From contig CAZXWK010000008.1 of NCBI GenBank assembly GCA_964644675.1, forward strand, positions 1-62,720: a stretch of DNA of 62,720 bases, given 5' to 3'. The DNA is from CAZXWK01 sp964644675 (GTDB lineage: Bacteria; Actinomycetota; Coriobacteriia; Anaerosomatales; JAAXUF01). Position numbers and translations under genes: made by a program. The notes under the pieces were generated by a model that did not search any database, had not been told where the DNA came from, and saw only the letters and a program-made list of their open reading frames with translations. The first letter of the stretch is position 1. Every line of letters starts with the position of its first letter. Below are positions 25,719-35,800 of this stretch, piece after piece.

Positions 25719-26303
25719 CTACTGCGCGACGAGTTGCTCGTAGACCGGGATCGGGTCGTCGGTCAGTACGGTCGCCTTCTTGACGTAGGCGTCCGGGAAT
25801 CCGCGCCTGCCGAACTGCAGGTTCTCATCGGCGGGCGGGTTCTCATAGGCCTCGATGACGACCCAGTAGCCCGGGCGCATCCCTTCGAAGTTGTCCGACT
25901 TCTGGACGATGAAGTAGGCCTGCATGTCCCCGAAGCTGGGAGTCGCCTTCGTGAGCGCGCGCTGCGCCTCGGCCTCGCTGTCCAGGCTGTCGCCGATCAC
26001 GAAGTACAGCGTGCGCCCCTTCTGCGAGACGCCGCCCAGCTCGCGCGCGTAGGCGATCGACTTCGCCGAGACGGGACTCCCGGCTGCCGGCGGGGTCTGC
26101 ACCGGTTGCGTGGCGGCATCAGTCGCCACCGGCGCGGCCTGGGATGTCGCGGCGGACGCCGCTGGTGCTGTTGCCGGTGACGCGGCTTCGGTCGGAGCGG
26201 CCACGTCGCGGGGCTGCTGCGGCCGGAAGACACAGCCCTGCAGCTGCACGAGCGCCGAGGCAAGCGTGATCACGAAACACCAGCGGACGCGGCAACCAGG
26301 CAT
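25719..26303 (-). CDS. Predicted lipoprotein with SPOR-like C-terminal domain
   Basis: A 194-residue protein, ATG 26303 behind AAGGAG. The signal region ends in LQLQGC, an acceptable lipobox with Cys 24. Residues 30-75 are an Ala/Pro/Thr linker. The C-terminal 115 residues (YFVIGDSLDSEAEAQRALT; AYFIVQKSDNFEGMRPGYWVVIEAY) have the beta-alpha-beta layout of SPOR-type domains, which bind denuded glycan strands, but the match is loose. It stands alone. Confidence 0.7.
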   Translation of the reverse strand: MPGCRVRWCFVITLASALVQLQGCVFRPQQPRDVAAPTEAASPATAPAASAATSQAAPVATDAATQPVQTPPAAGSPVSAKSIAYARELGGVSQKGRTLYFVIGDSLDSEAEAQRALTKATPSFGDMQAYFIVQKSDNFEGMRPGYWVVIEAYENPPADENLQFGRRGFPDAYVKKATVLTDDPIPVYEQLVAQ

Positions 26304-26416
26304 CTTCAGGCTCCTTCCCCGGTCGCTCTTGGCCCCCCATGGCCGTCGCGCGACGTCTGCGCCAACTCTACTTCATGGGCGCCGGGGGAAGCGACGCCGC
26401 GCTCGGAGACGACCAC

Positions 26417-26477
26417 TTGCATCGACAGCGTGGCGCGCATATACTTCACGACTTCAACTATCAGGGTGGTGAAGTAT
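26417..26477 (+). promoter_or_regulatory. Promoter with overlapping MarR-type operator
   Basis: TTGCAT (26417-26422) and TATACT (26440-26445) are 17 bases apart, a near-consensus promoter. A perfect nine-base inverted repeat, ATACTTCAC (26441-26449) and GTGAAGTAT (26469-26477), covers the -10 and the bases just before the marR start, with an extra ACTTCAAC half-site between. This geometry predicts autorepression of the marR-MFS operon. Confidence 0.75.
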
Positions 26478-26481
26478 TAGC

Positions 26482-26916
26482 ATGCCGCAGAACAACAGCG
26501 ACGCAATCGCGCACGCGCTCAGGCACACCTGGTACGCGCTCGTGCGCTGCAGCACGCCGCGCCAGGGGCTCGAAGGCGTTCAGAAGCAGGGATTCTGGGT
26601 CCTGGGCGCGCTGCTCGAAGGGCCGAAGCGGATGACCGAGTTGGCCGAGGTCACGCAGATCTCCTCGGCGAGCCTGACCGGCATCGTGGACCGGCTCGAG
26701 GACCGCGGGCTCGCGCACCGCGTGCGCTCGGAGCAGGACCGGCGCGTGGTCACCGTCGAGCTCACCGAGCAGGGCCGCGAGGAGATGGTCGCCTCGAACC
26801 GCGACTTCGAGACGCGGGTCTCGGCGCTGCTCGAACCCCTCACCGCCCCCGAACGCGAGCAGCTGCTGACGCTGCTCACCAAGATGTCCGGCCGCACACA
26901 GACGAAAGCGAACTGA
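26482..26916 (+). CDS. MarR-family transcriptional regulator
   Basis: A 144-residue winged-helix repressor. The helix-turn-helix (RMTELAEVTQISSASLTGIV) and wing (SEQDRRVVTVELTEQG) are typical. A single Cys near residue 23 (LVRCSTPRQG) could be a redox switch. The ATG overlaps nothing upstream; the ribosome site is weak (GGGTGG) and lies inside the operator dyad. Its stop overlaps the ATG of the pump (ATGA), so both proteins are made together. Confidence 0.92.
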   Translation: MPQNNSDAIAHALRHTWYALVRCSTPRQGLEGVQKQGFWVLGALLEGPKRMTELAEVTQISSASLTGIVDRLEDRGLAHRVRSEQDRRVVTVELTEQGREEMVASNRDFETRVSALLEPLTAPEREQLLTLLTKMSGRTQTKAN

Positions 26917-28610
26917 TGACCAAGCTCATGGACCTGCCACAGCGCAGGAAGATGCTCATACTCAGCGGCGTGCTCATGGCGATGCTGCTCGGTGCGCTCG
27001 ACGGCACCATCGTCGGGCCGGCCATGCCCACGATCGTTCGCGACCTCGGTGGCATCGAGATGCTGACCTGGGTGTTCACGGTGTATGCGCTCGCGTCCAC
27101 CATCGCGGTGCCGATCGTCGGCAAGCTGTCCGACCTCTACGGTCGCAAGTGGTTCTACCTGGGCGGCATCCTGCTGTTCGTGGCGGGATCGGCGCTGTCG
27201 GGCGCAGCGGGCGAGCCGTGGCTCAACCAGATCTTCGTCAACGCGAGCGCGATGACGCAACTCATCGTCTTCCGCGGCGTCCAGGGCCTGGGCGCAGGCA
27301 TGCTCATGGCCAACGGCATGGCGATCGTCGGTGACCTGTTCGACCCGCGCGAGCGTGGCAAGTACCAGGGGCTGTTCGGCGGCGTCTTCGGCTTCGCCTC
27401 GGTGCTTGGTCCCGCGCTGGGCGGGTGGCTCACGGACTCCTTCTCGTGGCGCTGGATCTTCTACATCAACGTGCCTATCGGGATCGCCGCATTCGCGATG
27501 CTTGCCGCGACGCTTCCGACACCCGAGCGTGGCCAGAAGCACTCGATCGACTGGTGGGGCACGTTCGCGCTGGTCACCGGTCTCGTGCCGCTGCTGATCG
27601 CGCTCAACCAGGGCGGTGCGCAGTGGGGCTGGACCTCGGCGCTGACGATCGGGCTCTTCGCCGTGGCTGCGGCGTCGCTCGCGGCATTCGTGTTCATCGA
27701 GCTCCGCTCGCCCGAGCCGATCCTGAGCATGCGGTTCTTCAAGGACCGGGCGTTCTCGGCGAGCATGCTCGTGCTGTTCTTCAGCGGCGTGGGCATGTTC
27801 GGCGCCATCATGTTCCTGCCGATCTTCCAGCAGATCGTGCTGGGAAAGAGCGCGTCGAACTCCGGCGCGCTGCTCACGCCGATGCTCGTCGCGATGGTCA
27901 TCGGCTCGATCGGCACCGGGCAGATCATCTCGCGGACCGGCCGCTACAAGTGGATCGGCGTCGGCGGCATGGCCGTCGCGAGTGCGGCGATGCTCATGCT
28001 CTCGCGCCTCTCGATCGACACCAGCAACGCGTATCTCATCGGCTCGATGATCCTGCTCGGCGCCGGTATCGGCGTGACGATGCCGCTGTTCACGATCTCA
28101 ATGCAGTCGCAGTACCCCGACGACATCGGCGTCGTGACCGCGGCGACGCAGTTCTTCCGCTCGATCGGCGGCACGGTGGGCGTCGCGATGCTCGGCGGCG
28201 CGCTCAACGCGGCGTTCGCCGAGAACCTCACGGCGCTCATCGCGCAGCACGCGTCGAAGTTCGGCCCGCTCGCGCCCACCTTTGCCAAGCTCGCCGAGAA
28301 GCCCGAGGCGCTCCTGAACGCCGGTGCCGCAGAGAAGCTCGCGGCCACGATCCCGCCTCAGGCCCAGGCCGCTGTCGCGAGTTTCATGGTCGACGTGAAG
28401 GTCGCGCTCGCCGATGCGATCGGGCACACGTTCCTGCTCGGGTTCGGGCTGATGCTCCTCGCATTCGTCGCGATGCTCGCGGTCAAGGAGACCCCGATAC
28501 GGGTCGCCGCGCCGCGCGCCACGGCCGAGGAGTTCGGCCGCGAGCTGCTGGCCGAGGAGGCCGTGCTCCCCGAGGACTCCGAGCCCGACATCGTGCACGA
28601 ACGGTCGTAG
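26916..28610 (+). CDS. MFS drug:H+ antiporter, DHA2 family (14 TM)
   Basis: A 564-residue multidrug exporter of the EmrB/QacA type. TM1 carries LLGALDGTIVGPAMPTIV; the loop 2-3 motif is GKLSDLYGRKWFY; motif C in TM5 is GFASVLGPALGGWL. Many further membrane segments follow, and the C-terminal tail is acidic. It probably exports hydrophobic cations, dyes or antibiotics; substrate unknown. Co-expressed with and likely repressed by the overlapping MarR gene. Confidence 0.93.
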   Translation: MTKLMDLPQRRKMLILSGVLMAMLLGALDGTIVGPAMPTIVRDLGGIEMLTWVFTVYALASTIAVPIVGKLSDLYGRKWFYLGGILLFVAGSALSGAAGEPWLNQIFVNASAMTQLIVFRGVQGLGAGMLMANGMAIVGDLFDPRERGKYQGLFGGVFGFASVLGPALGGWLTDSFSWRWIFYINVPIGIAAFAMLAATLPTPERGQKHSIDWWGTFALVTGLVPLLIALNQGGAQWGWTSALTIGLFAVAAASLAAFVFIELRSPEPILSMRFFKDRAFSASMLVLFFSGVGMFGAIMFLPIFQQIVLGKSASNSGALLTPMLVAMVIGSIGTGQIISRTGRYKWIGVGGMAVASAAMLMLSRLSIDTSNAYLIGSMILLGAGIGVTMPLFTISMQSQYPDDIGVVTAATQFFRSIGGTVGVAMLGGALNAAFAENLTALIAQHASKFGPLAPTFAKLAEKPEALLNAGAAEKLAATIPPQAQAAVASFMVDVKVALADAIGHTFLLGFGLMLLAFVAMLAVKETPIRVAAPRATAEEFGRELLAEEAVLPEDSEPDIVHERS

Positions 28611-28700
28611 TCCCTCTACGATAGGCAGGACCGCGATCAGTCGACGGCCCGCGGCGAGATCCCTCTGGCCGTCTCGAATCTCGAAGGGGGAGTGCCTGCG

Positions 28701-29654
28701 GTGCCGTACGTGCTGACCGTCGCGGGATGCGCGCTCCTCCTCCTTGGCGGCGAGGTTCTGGTTCGCGGCGCGGTCGCCATCTCGCTGCGGCTCGGCATCT
28801 CGCCGATGCTGGTCGGGATGACGGTCGTCGCGTTCTGCACCTCTTCGCCGGAACTGCTGGTGTCCGTGCAGGCAGCGACGGGCGGTCACCCGGAGATCGC
28901 GCTCGGCAACGTCGTCGGGAGCAACATCGCCAACATCGGCCTGGTGCTCGGCGCGACCGCTGCGATCCTGCCGATCGTCACCAAACCCGCGAGGCTGAGC
29001 CGCGATCTGATGCTGACGCTCGGCGCGAGCGCGGCGCTGTTCGTGCTCGGTCTGGTGGGCGGCATCGGACGCGTCGCGGGGGCGGCCGGGCTCGTCGTGC
29101 TGGTCGCCTACATCGTGACGTCCTACCGCATCGAGCTCGCCGAGACGCCCGAATGCCCGCACGACTGGCACGAGGAGGAGACCGAGGTGTTCGAGGACGC
29201 GAAGCCGACCGCCGGCGTCGCGGTGCTCATGCTGGTCGGCGGGATCGCCGCACTCGTGCTCGGCGCTCGGTGGCTCGTCGACGGCGCGTCGGCGATCGCG
29301 ATCTCGTTCGGACTCTCGGAATCGGTGGTGGCGCTCACGGTGGTGGCGCTCGGTACGTCGCTGCCGGAACTCGCGACATCGGTCGTTGCCGCTCGTCGCG
29401 GGCATTCCGCGGTCGCCGTGGGAAACGTGGTCGGCAGCAATGCGTTCAACATCCTGCTGATCCTTGGGATCACGGCGCTCATCTCGCCGCTTCCGATCAG
29501 CGCGCACATGGCTCACGTGGACATCCCGGTCATGCTCGCCTTCACTCTCGTCGGCGCAGCACCCCTGATGATCACGGGGCGAATACCGCGCTGGCTCGGG
29601 GCGAGCCTTCTGACAGCCTATCTGGCCTACGTCGTGATGCTGTACGCCGTGTAG
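28701..29654 (+). CDS. Calcium/sodium antiporter (CaCA, YrbG-like)
   Basis: About 317 residues and ten membrane segments in two inverted repeats. The alpha-repeat signatures are both present: FCTSSPELLVSVQA with ALGNVVGSNIANIGLV, and GTSLPELATSVVAARRG with AVGNVVGSNAFNILLI. A charged cytosolic loop (ECPHDWHEEETEVFEDAK) separates the halves. It exchanges Ca2+ for Na+ or H+. GTG 28701 is preferred over GTG 28692 because the purine run at 28684-28691 is then correctly spaced. Confidence 0.92.
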   Translation: MPYVLTVAGCALLLLGGEVLVRGAVAISLRLGISPMLVGMTVVAFCTSSPELLVSVQAATGGHPEIALGNVVGSNIANIGLVLGATAAILPIVTKPARLSRDLMLTLGASAALFVLGLVGGIGRVAGAAGLVVLVAYIVTSYRIELAETPECPHDWHEEETEVFEDAKPTAGVAVLMLVGGIAALVLGARWLVDGASAIAISFGLSESVVALTVVALGTSLPELATSVVAARRGHSAVAVGNVVGSNAFNILLILGITALISPLPISAHMAHVDIPVMLAFTLVGAAPLMITGRIPRWLGASLLTAYLAYVVMLYAV

Positions 29655-29655
29655 C

Positions 29656-29698
29656 CGGTGCCGGGTTGCTCGAGGGGAGCGCGAGAAAGCCGGCACCG
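29656..29698 (+). terminator. Stem-loop after the exchanger gene
   Basis: CGGTGCCGG (29656-29664) pairs perfectly with CCGGCACCG (29690-29698); the 25-base interior can form a smaller GCTC/GAGC stem. It starts two bases after the stop and has no T run. It could be a terminator or part of the 115-base leader of the next gene. Confidence 0.5.
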
Positions 29699-29812
29699 TG
29701 CTGCCCCGGGTGCGTGCGGTCGTCTCAGGGGTGTGTCGACTATGCAGGCGATTGGGAATCCTATGCATGGTGACCACACGGTCGTAGTCACGACAGCCGA
29801 GAGGGGACTGCC

Positions 29813-31171
29813 ATGTCCGAGGTCGATACCAGCGGCATTCGCCCGCGCAGAGTCGTCGTCATGGGAGCGGCGGGCCGTGACTTCCACGACTTCCTCGTCG
29901 CCCTGAAGGACGATCCCAGCCTGGATGTGGTCGCGTTCACGGCGACGCAGATCCCCGGCATCGACGACCGGCGCTTCCCCGCGGAACTCTCCGGAGAGCG
30001 GTACCCGGCCGGGATCCCGATCTACTCGGAGAAGGAGCTTCCCCGGATTGTCCAGGAGAACGCCGTCCAGGAGGTCATATTCGCGTACAGCGACATCGCG
30101 CACGTCGACCTGATGCACAAGGCGTCGCTCGTGCTGTCCCTGGGCGCCGACTTCCGGCTGCTTGGTCCCGAGGCGACGATGGTCCGCTCGGTGAAGCCGG
30201 TCATCAGCGTGTGCGCCGTCCGCACGGGCGTGGGCAAGTCCGGCATCTCTCGGCGGATCTTCGAGCGGCTGCGCGAGCGCGGCGTCCGCGCCGTCGACAT
30301 CCGGCACCCGATGCCCTATCGCGACCTGCGCGAGATGCGTGTCGAGCGCTACGCCAGCGTCGACGACCTCGACCGGCTGGGCGTGACGGTGGAGGAGCGC
30401 GAGGAGTACGAGCACCTGGTCGAGGTCGGTGCGGTCGTCATGGCCGGCGTCGACTACGAGGCCATCCTGCGCCGCGCCGAGATGGAGGCCGACGTCATCG
30501 TCTGGGACGGCGGCAACAACGACTGGCCCTTCTACCGCTCGGACCTCGAGATCGTCGCGCTCGACCCGCACCGGCCCGGTCACGAGCGCGCCTACTACCC
30601 CGGTGAGGTCAACTTCCTTCGGGCAGACGTGCTCGTGGTGAACAAGGTGAACACCGCGGAGCAGGCGGCCATCGACGACCTCGTCGCCGCGGCGGCGATG
30701 TACAACCCGTCGGCGAAGCTCGTGATGACGGCGAGCGAGATCACGGCGGCCGATCCCGCGGCGCTCGCGGGCAAGCGCGTGCTCGCGGTCGAGGACGGGC
30801 CCACCGTCACGCACGGCGGCATGCGCTACGGCGCGGCGGCCCTTGCCGCACGCGCGGCGGGCGCCGCCGAGCTCGTGAACGCCGCTCCCTACGCGGTGGG
30901 GTCGTTGCGGGACACGTTCGCGGCGTACCCGCACATGGACGCCGTGCTTCCGGCGATGGGCTACTCGGCGGAGCAGCTCGCCGACCTCGAGGCGACCATC
31001 GCGGCGACGCCGTGCGACGTGGTGGCGATCGGGACGCCGATCGACCTGGGGCGCCTCATCGACATCACGCGGCCTTCGGTGCGGGTGACCTACCGGGTGA
31101 CCGATACGTCGGCGCCGACCCTCGACGACGTCGTGGACGACTTCTGCGAGCGGCACGGGTTCGGCGGGTAG
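29813..31171 (+). CDS. Cyclic 2,3-diphosphoglycerate synthetase-like GTPase
   Basis: A 452-residue protein; ATG 29813 follows GAGAGGGG. It aligns in layout with archaeal cyclic 2,3-diphosphoglycerate synthetase: an N-terminal Rossmann-like part (RRVVVMGAAGRDFHDF; IFAYSDIAHVDLMH), then a P-loop (VRTGVGKSGISR, K142), switch-like VWDGGNNDWPFY, and a VVNKVNTAE motif like the GTPase NKxD. Bacterial members of this family are common and their product is usually unproven, so the role may be a metal or metabolite chaperone instead. Forms a pair with the next gene, 121 bases on. Confidence 0.82.
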   Translation: MSEVDTSGIRPRRVVVMGAAGRDFHDFLVALKDDPSLDVVAFTATQIPGIDDRRFPAELSGERYPAGIPIYSEKELPRIVQENAVQEVIFAYSDIAHVDLMHKASLVLSLGADFRLLGPEATMVRSVKPVISVCAVRTGVGKSGISRRIFERLRERGVRAVDIRHPMPYRDLREMRVERYASVDDLDRLGVTVEEREEYEHLVEVGAVVMAGVDYEAILRRAEMEADVIVWDGGNNDWPFYRSDLEIVALDPHRPGHERAYYPGEVNFLRADVLVVNKVNTAEQAAIDDLVAAAAMYNPSAKLVMTASEITAADPAALAGKRVLAVEDGPTVTHGGMRYGAAALAARAAGAAELVNAAPYAVGSLRDTFAAYPHMDAVLPAMGYSAEQLADLEATIAATPCDVVAIGTPIDLGRLIDITRPSVRVTYRVTDTSAPTLDDVVDDFCERHGFGG

Positions 31172-31292
31172 CGGCGCGTCGATTCGCGCAGCAGCCAGGA
31201 GTTGACGGGTAATCGGTTCGGCGATTCCTGCCGATGAGGAAGGTGAGTGCCGCCCTTCGCGGCGCATCCCCTCGTTCGCAGGAGGTTTTCGG

Positions 31293-31868
31293 ATGCCGAC
31301 GACTCTCAAGGGAACGGCGGTCAAGCCGAACCTCGAGTGGATGCAGAAGACGTACGGCGAGTCGGTCTGGCAGCAGATCCTCGACCGCCTGACCCCCGAG
31401 CAGCGCGAGCAGATCGCGTTCGTGTCGGGCACGCAGTCGTACCCGGTCTCGCTCCTCAGCTCGGTGAACAGCGCGTTCGTTGAGGTGGCCTGCCATGGCG
31501 ATCGCCGGGCCGCCGGCGAGGCGTTCCGGGCACTGGGCCGCTACGTTGCCGAGGACAACCTCAGTGGCATCTACAGCCTCTTCGTCCGGTTCGCTTCTCC
31601 GGACAAGGTGCTCGGCAAGATCCCCAGCATCGTCTCCACCATGTACACGGGCGTCACCGCCGACTACACGCAGTCGCCGGACGGGCGCGGCGCGCTGGTC
31701 CACATCCGGGGTCTCGGCGAGCTGACCTACGCCGGCCCGCGCCTGTGTGGCTGGGCCGAGGCGGCGCTCGAGAAGGTGGGCGCGCGCAACATCCGCGTCG
31801 CCGAGAAGAGCTGGGACCAGGGACTGATCGCCTCCGACGAGTTGACCCTTGTACTCGGCTGGGACTAG
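31293..31868 (+). CDS. TIGR02265-like (DUF2378) protein
   Basis: A 191-residue soluble protein with ATG 31293 behind AGGAGG. The architecture resembles the TIGR02265 family known mainly from myxobacteria (GTAVKPNLEWMQKTYG; FRALGRYVAEDNLSGIYSLF; ALVHIRGLGELTYAGPRLCGW), a heme-NO-binding-like or regulatory fold of unknown role. It is encoded just after the GTPase-like gene with a short spacer containing TTGACG at 31202. Converges on the b-type cytochrome gene with only four bases between. Confidence 0.65.
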   Translation: MPTTLKGTAVKPNLEWMQKTYGESVWQQILDRLTPEQREQIAFVSGTQSYPVSLLSSVNSAFVEVACHGDRRAAGEAFRALGRYVAEDNLSGIYSLFVRFASPDKVLGKIPSIVSTMYTGVTADYTQSPDGRGALVHIRGLGELTYAGPRLCGWAEAALEKVGARNIRVAEKSWDQGLIASDELTLVLGWD

Positions 31869-31872
31869 CGGC

Positions 31873-32673
31873 CTAGCCGGTCGGCCTGAGCAGCTCGCGG
31901 GCGGCGACGCCCAAGGCAAAGGCCACTGCGACGACCGCGAGCGAATGACCCGTCCGGATGGCGATACGTTGCTGCTCGTCGGCGGACAGCCCCAGCGCCT
32001 TGCGCCCTACCCGCACGGCCTCCTGCCCGCTCGCCTCGGCGTCCCGAGTGCGGCCGCTGGCCAGCGCCGCGGACGTGCCGCCGGGGAGTTGCAGCCAGGC
32101 GGGGCCCCCGTTGGCTGCCGGGGCGGCCACGTAGACGACCGCCGCCACGATCGCGACGACCGCCGCCGCGGACACGGTGCGGCGCACAGCGAGCATGCCC
32201 GCGCCGGCGGGGCGCGGCGCCTGGCGCCTGCGGGGAGCGCGCAGCACGCGCATCCCCGCCGCGCGCAGCCACGCGAAGTGGGTCCCCAGGTGCAGGCCGA
32301 CGAGCGCGAGCAGCACGGTGGTCGTGCGGGCGTGCACGGCGTGCCAGACGCTGTCCTCGGCCACGCGGCGACCGAGCCACGAGAGGGCGGTCTGCGATAC
32401 GAGCAGCCCGCTCAGTGCGACTGCGGTCACAGTGACCAGCAACGCCGCATCGATGAGGAAGTCGGCTCGCGCCACGGGCGAGACACGGGTCGCGAAGCGT
32501 CGCGTCATGGCGCCTACCCAGTCCCAATGCAGGAGCAGGTGCACGAAGCCGACGAAGGCGATTCCCAGGCCGAGCCATTCGTGCGCGGCGGTGCCCGTGG
32601 TGACGGGATTCGTCGCCACCAGGTAGACCGCGAGGGCGAGTGCGTCTATGGCGAGGTTCGTGCGTACGCGCAT
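31873..32673 (-). CDS. DUF4405-type membrane protein, probable b-type cytochrome subunit
   Basis: A 266-residue integral membrane protein with about five helices. Paired histidines suited to bind haem b are present in the first four helices (HEWLG; HLLLHWDW; HAVHARTT; LHLGTHF), as in DUF4405 and cytochrome b561-like anchors. A soluble loop of about 60 residues (WLQLPGGTSAALASG) precedes the last helix. It may pass electrons between quinones and the multihaem protein encoded divergently 193 bases away; that link is inference from proximity. Confidence 0.75.
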   Translation of the reverse strand: MRVRTNLAIDALALAVYLVATNPVTTGTAAHEWLGLGIAFVGFVHLLLHWDWVGAMTRRFATRVSPVARADFLIDAALLVTVTAVALSGLLVSQTALSWLGRRVAEDSVWHAVHARTTTVLLALVGLHLGTHFAWLRAAGMRVLRAPRRRQAPRPAGAGMLAVRRTVSAAAVVAIVAAVVYVAAPAANGGPAWLQLPGGTSAALASGRTRDAEASGQEAVRVGRKALGLSADEQQRIAIRTGHSLAVVAVAFALGVAARELLRPTG

Positions 32674-32707
32674 GGGAGAAGTGTGCCGCCATCACAGATG
32701 GGAGCGA

Positions 32708-32723
32708 CTTGATGAACGTCAAG
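32708..32723. promoter_or_regulatory. Crp/Fnr-type dyad between the two cytochrome genes
   Basis: CTTGATGAACGTCAAG is a perfect CTTGA-N6-TCAAG dyad; it matches the FNR consensus TTGAT-N4-ATCAA in nine of ten positions. It sits 35 bases upstream of the minus-strand b-type gene and 144 bases upstream of the multihaem gene. Binding is not proven. Confidence 0.4.
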
Positions 32724-32866
32724 TCCGGCGCGCGGAACCGGCTTCGTCCTCGTCAGAACCCCTGCGGCGTCACCGCACTCCAGTGTGGTGGAGTTGTGTG
32801 TTTTCCGCGCACCACGGCTAGTCGGGCTAGTATTCGCTCACACGCGCGAGGGAGACGTGCTGCCGG

Positions 32867-35800
32867 GTGCGTCCCCTGCCAAGGAAGAGGACCCCGCTGA
32901 ACGCGTCGACCACACACCGGATACCGGCCGAGAAGGCCGTCTCCAGGCGCCCCCGCGCCTCGGTGCGCGCTGCCATCACGGCGCTCGTGATCCTCGCCGG
33001 CGTCCCGCTCACCGCGTGGGCGCTCGTCTCGACCGGCCCCTCCTCGGACAAGGCCTGGTACTGGCAGAATCCTCTCCCGCAGGGCAACGCGATCTTCGCT
33101 CAGGACTTCGCCGACGGGTCCAACGGGTTCCTCGCCGGCTCTTCGGGTGTCGTGCTCAAGACCACCGACGGCGGCGTTTCGTTCGACGCGCTCGACGCGG
33201 GCGTTTCGGCGACGCTTCGCGGCGTCTCCTTCGTCGACGCGAAGACCGGCTGGGTCGCCGGTTCCGGCGGCACGGTCCGCCAGACGACCGACGGCGGCTC
33301 CGGCTGGACCGCACGAGACATCACCGGCGCCGGTGCGATCGCGGCGATCGACTTCGCGGACGCGACGCACGGCGTGGCGGTCGGCGACACGGCTGCGGGC
33401 GACCCCGCGCTGTGGAGCACCTCTGACGGCGGCGGCGCATGGAAGGCCGCGAGCACGACTTCGACCGCGAAGATCGCGGCGGTCGCGATGCGTGACGCCG
33501 GTCACGGTTTCGCCGCCGGAGCCAGGGGCGTGCTGCTGGCCACCGCCGACGGAGGCGGGACCTGGGACGTCATCGACACATCGACGAGCGCCGACCTGAC
33601 GGCGGTCACCGCCGCCCGCACGACGCGGCTCGGCTATGCCGTCGGCCGCTCGGCATCCGGTACAACGACGATCCTCAAGACCACCGACGGCTCCCAGTGG
33701 ACCGCACTCGACGTCCCCGGCACGCCGGTCGACCTGTTCGCGGTCGCGTGTGACGCCGACGGCTCCACCGTCGTGGCGGCCGGCGCCGACGGCACCGTGC
33801 TCACCTCGAGCGACGCCGGCGCGACGTGGACGACCTACCGCGCCGAGAAGCTCGACGGCGTCGCGCTGCGCTCGGCGAGCGTGCACCCGGGCGGCGCGAT
33901 CACCGTCGCCGGCGACGCCGGCGCGACGCTGCGCACGGCCGACGGCGGCAAGACCTGGCAGACCCCGACCGTCCCCGGACGGTACGCGCACGTCAACGCG
34001 GTCCGGTTCGTCTCGGCCACCAAGGGCTGGGCGGCCGGCGACAGCGGCCTGTTGCTCTGGACCGACGACGGCGGCGTGACGTGGCGCTCACTCGAGGCCG
34101 GCGTCAAGACCGACATCCGGGCGCTCTCGATGGCCAACGCGACCACCGGGTGGCTCGCCGGCGACGCGGGCGTCATCCGCCGCACCGCGGACTCCGGCAC
34201 CACGTGGGCCGCGCAGGACACCGGCGACGCGACCGAGCGCCTGAACGCGCTGTTCGCGGTAGACGCCGACCACGCTCTGGCAGGTGGCGTTGAGGGTCGT
34301 ATTCGCGTCACTTCCGACGCCGGCGCAACGTGGGATACGGCCGCGCTCCCGACGACCCAGACGGTGACGTCGCTGTGGGTCGCGGGCAACACCGCGTGGG
34401 CCACCGCCGCACGCGCGAAGGGTGACTCGGCGGCGCTGTTCCGCTCGGCGGACGGCGGGCGCCACTGGACGAGCGTCTCGACACCGGACGCGACCGGGAC
34501 GCTGTCCGCGGTCACGTTCATCGACGCCACCACCGGGTTCGCTGCCGGCGACTCCGCGACCATTCTCAAGACCACCGATGCCGGCGTGAGCTGGACCCGA
34601 CTCGGCACCCCCGCCAACCCCGCGCTGCCGGGTGGCTACGACCTGACCGCGATCCACTTCGCCGACGCGCGCAACGGCTGGGCTGCCGGTACCGGCGGCA
34701 CCATCGTGCGCACGTTCGACGGCGGCGACACGTGGGTGCTGCAGCATTCGGGCACCACCACCCGCGATCTCCGGACCGTCTGGGCCTCCGACGGCGGCCA
34801 CGCGTGGGTCGGCGGAGAGTGGGGCGCGATCCTCGCATCCACGGTCCCGGGGGCCCCGTTGCCCGATCCGGTCTCGCCGCCGTCGATCTCCGACGTCACC
34901 ACGTCGACCGCCGACGATGGCGTCAAGTCGCTCGACTTCCAGTCGGCCGGCGCCCAGGCCCCGCTGCCCGCGCCTCCCGCCGCCGTGCTCGCGCGCGCGC
35001 CGCAGGCCGGCTACGCGTTCGTCGACTGGCAGCGCGTGACCGACACCACGGGCACGGTCTCCTACCGCGTCTGGCGCTCCGAGAACGGCGTCGACTACGC
35101 CGTCATCGCCGAGAAGCCCGCGGCGGCCGATGCCACCTACATCGACTCCGACCTGCGCGGCTCGACGCGCTACTACTACGCGGTCTCGACCGTCGACGCC
35201 CGCGGCGAGTCGTCGCTCTCTGACACGTCGGCTGCCGCATGGGATCGCACCGCTCCTGTGACCGGTCCGCTGCCGCGCCCGACGGGCCTCTCGGCGGTGG
35301 AGGGTTCGGCGTCGGTGCTGCTGACGTGGTCGCCCGTCGACAACGCGAGCGTCTCGGGATACGTCGTGAGCCGTTCGGACCGGAGCCTGGGCTCCGTCAC
35401 CGCGACGATCGCGGTCGCGGCCGCGGCTCACCCCAGCGTGATCGACGCGGGCGTCGTCAACGGGCGCGCGTACTTCTACACGGTCGCCGCCATCGACGGG
35501 TCCGGCACGGTGGGCAGCAGCTCGGCCGAGCGCAGGGCCGTTCCGAAGGCCGGCTCGCTCTACACCGACGTGCACGTGGTCAACCCCGACGGCTCGTCGC
35601 GGACGTGCGACGTGTGCCACTCGGTGCACGACGCCCCGACCGCACCCGGCGCCGAGAACCCCACGATCCTGAGCGTAGGCGGCCACAACGAGAACACGCT
35701 GTGCCTGGGCTGCCACTCGACCAACTCCCGGCTCGCGAGCACTGACACGTCGGCGGAGCTGAACGCCGCCGATCGCGTCTCGGGGATGCCCATCTGGACC

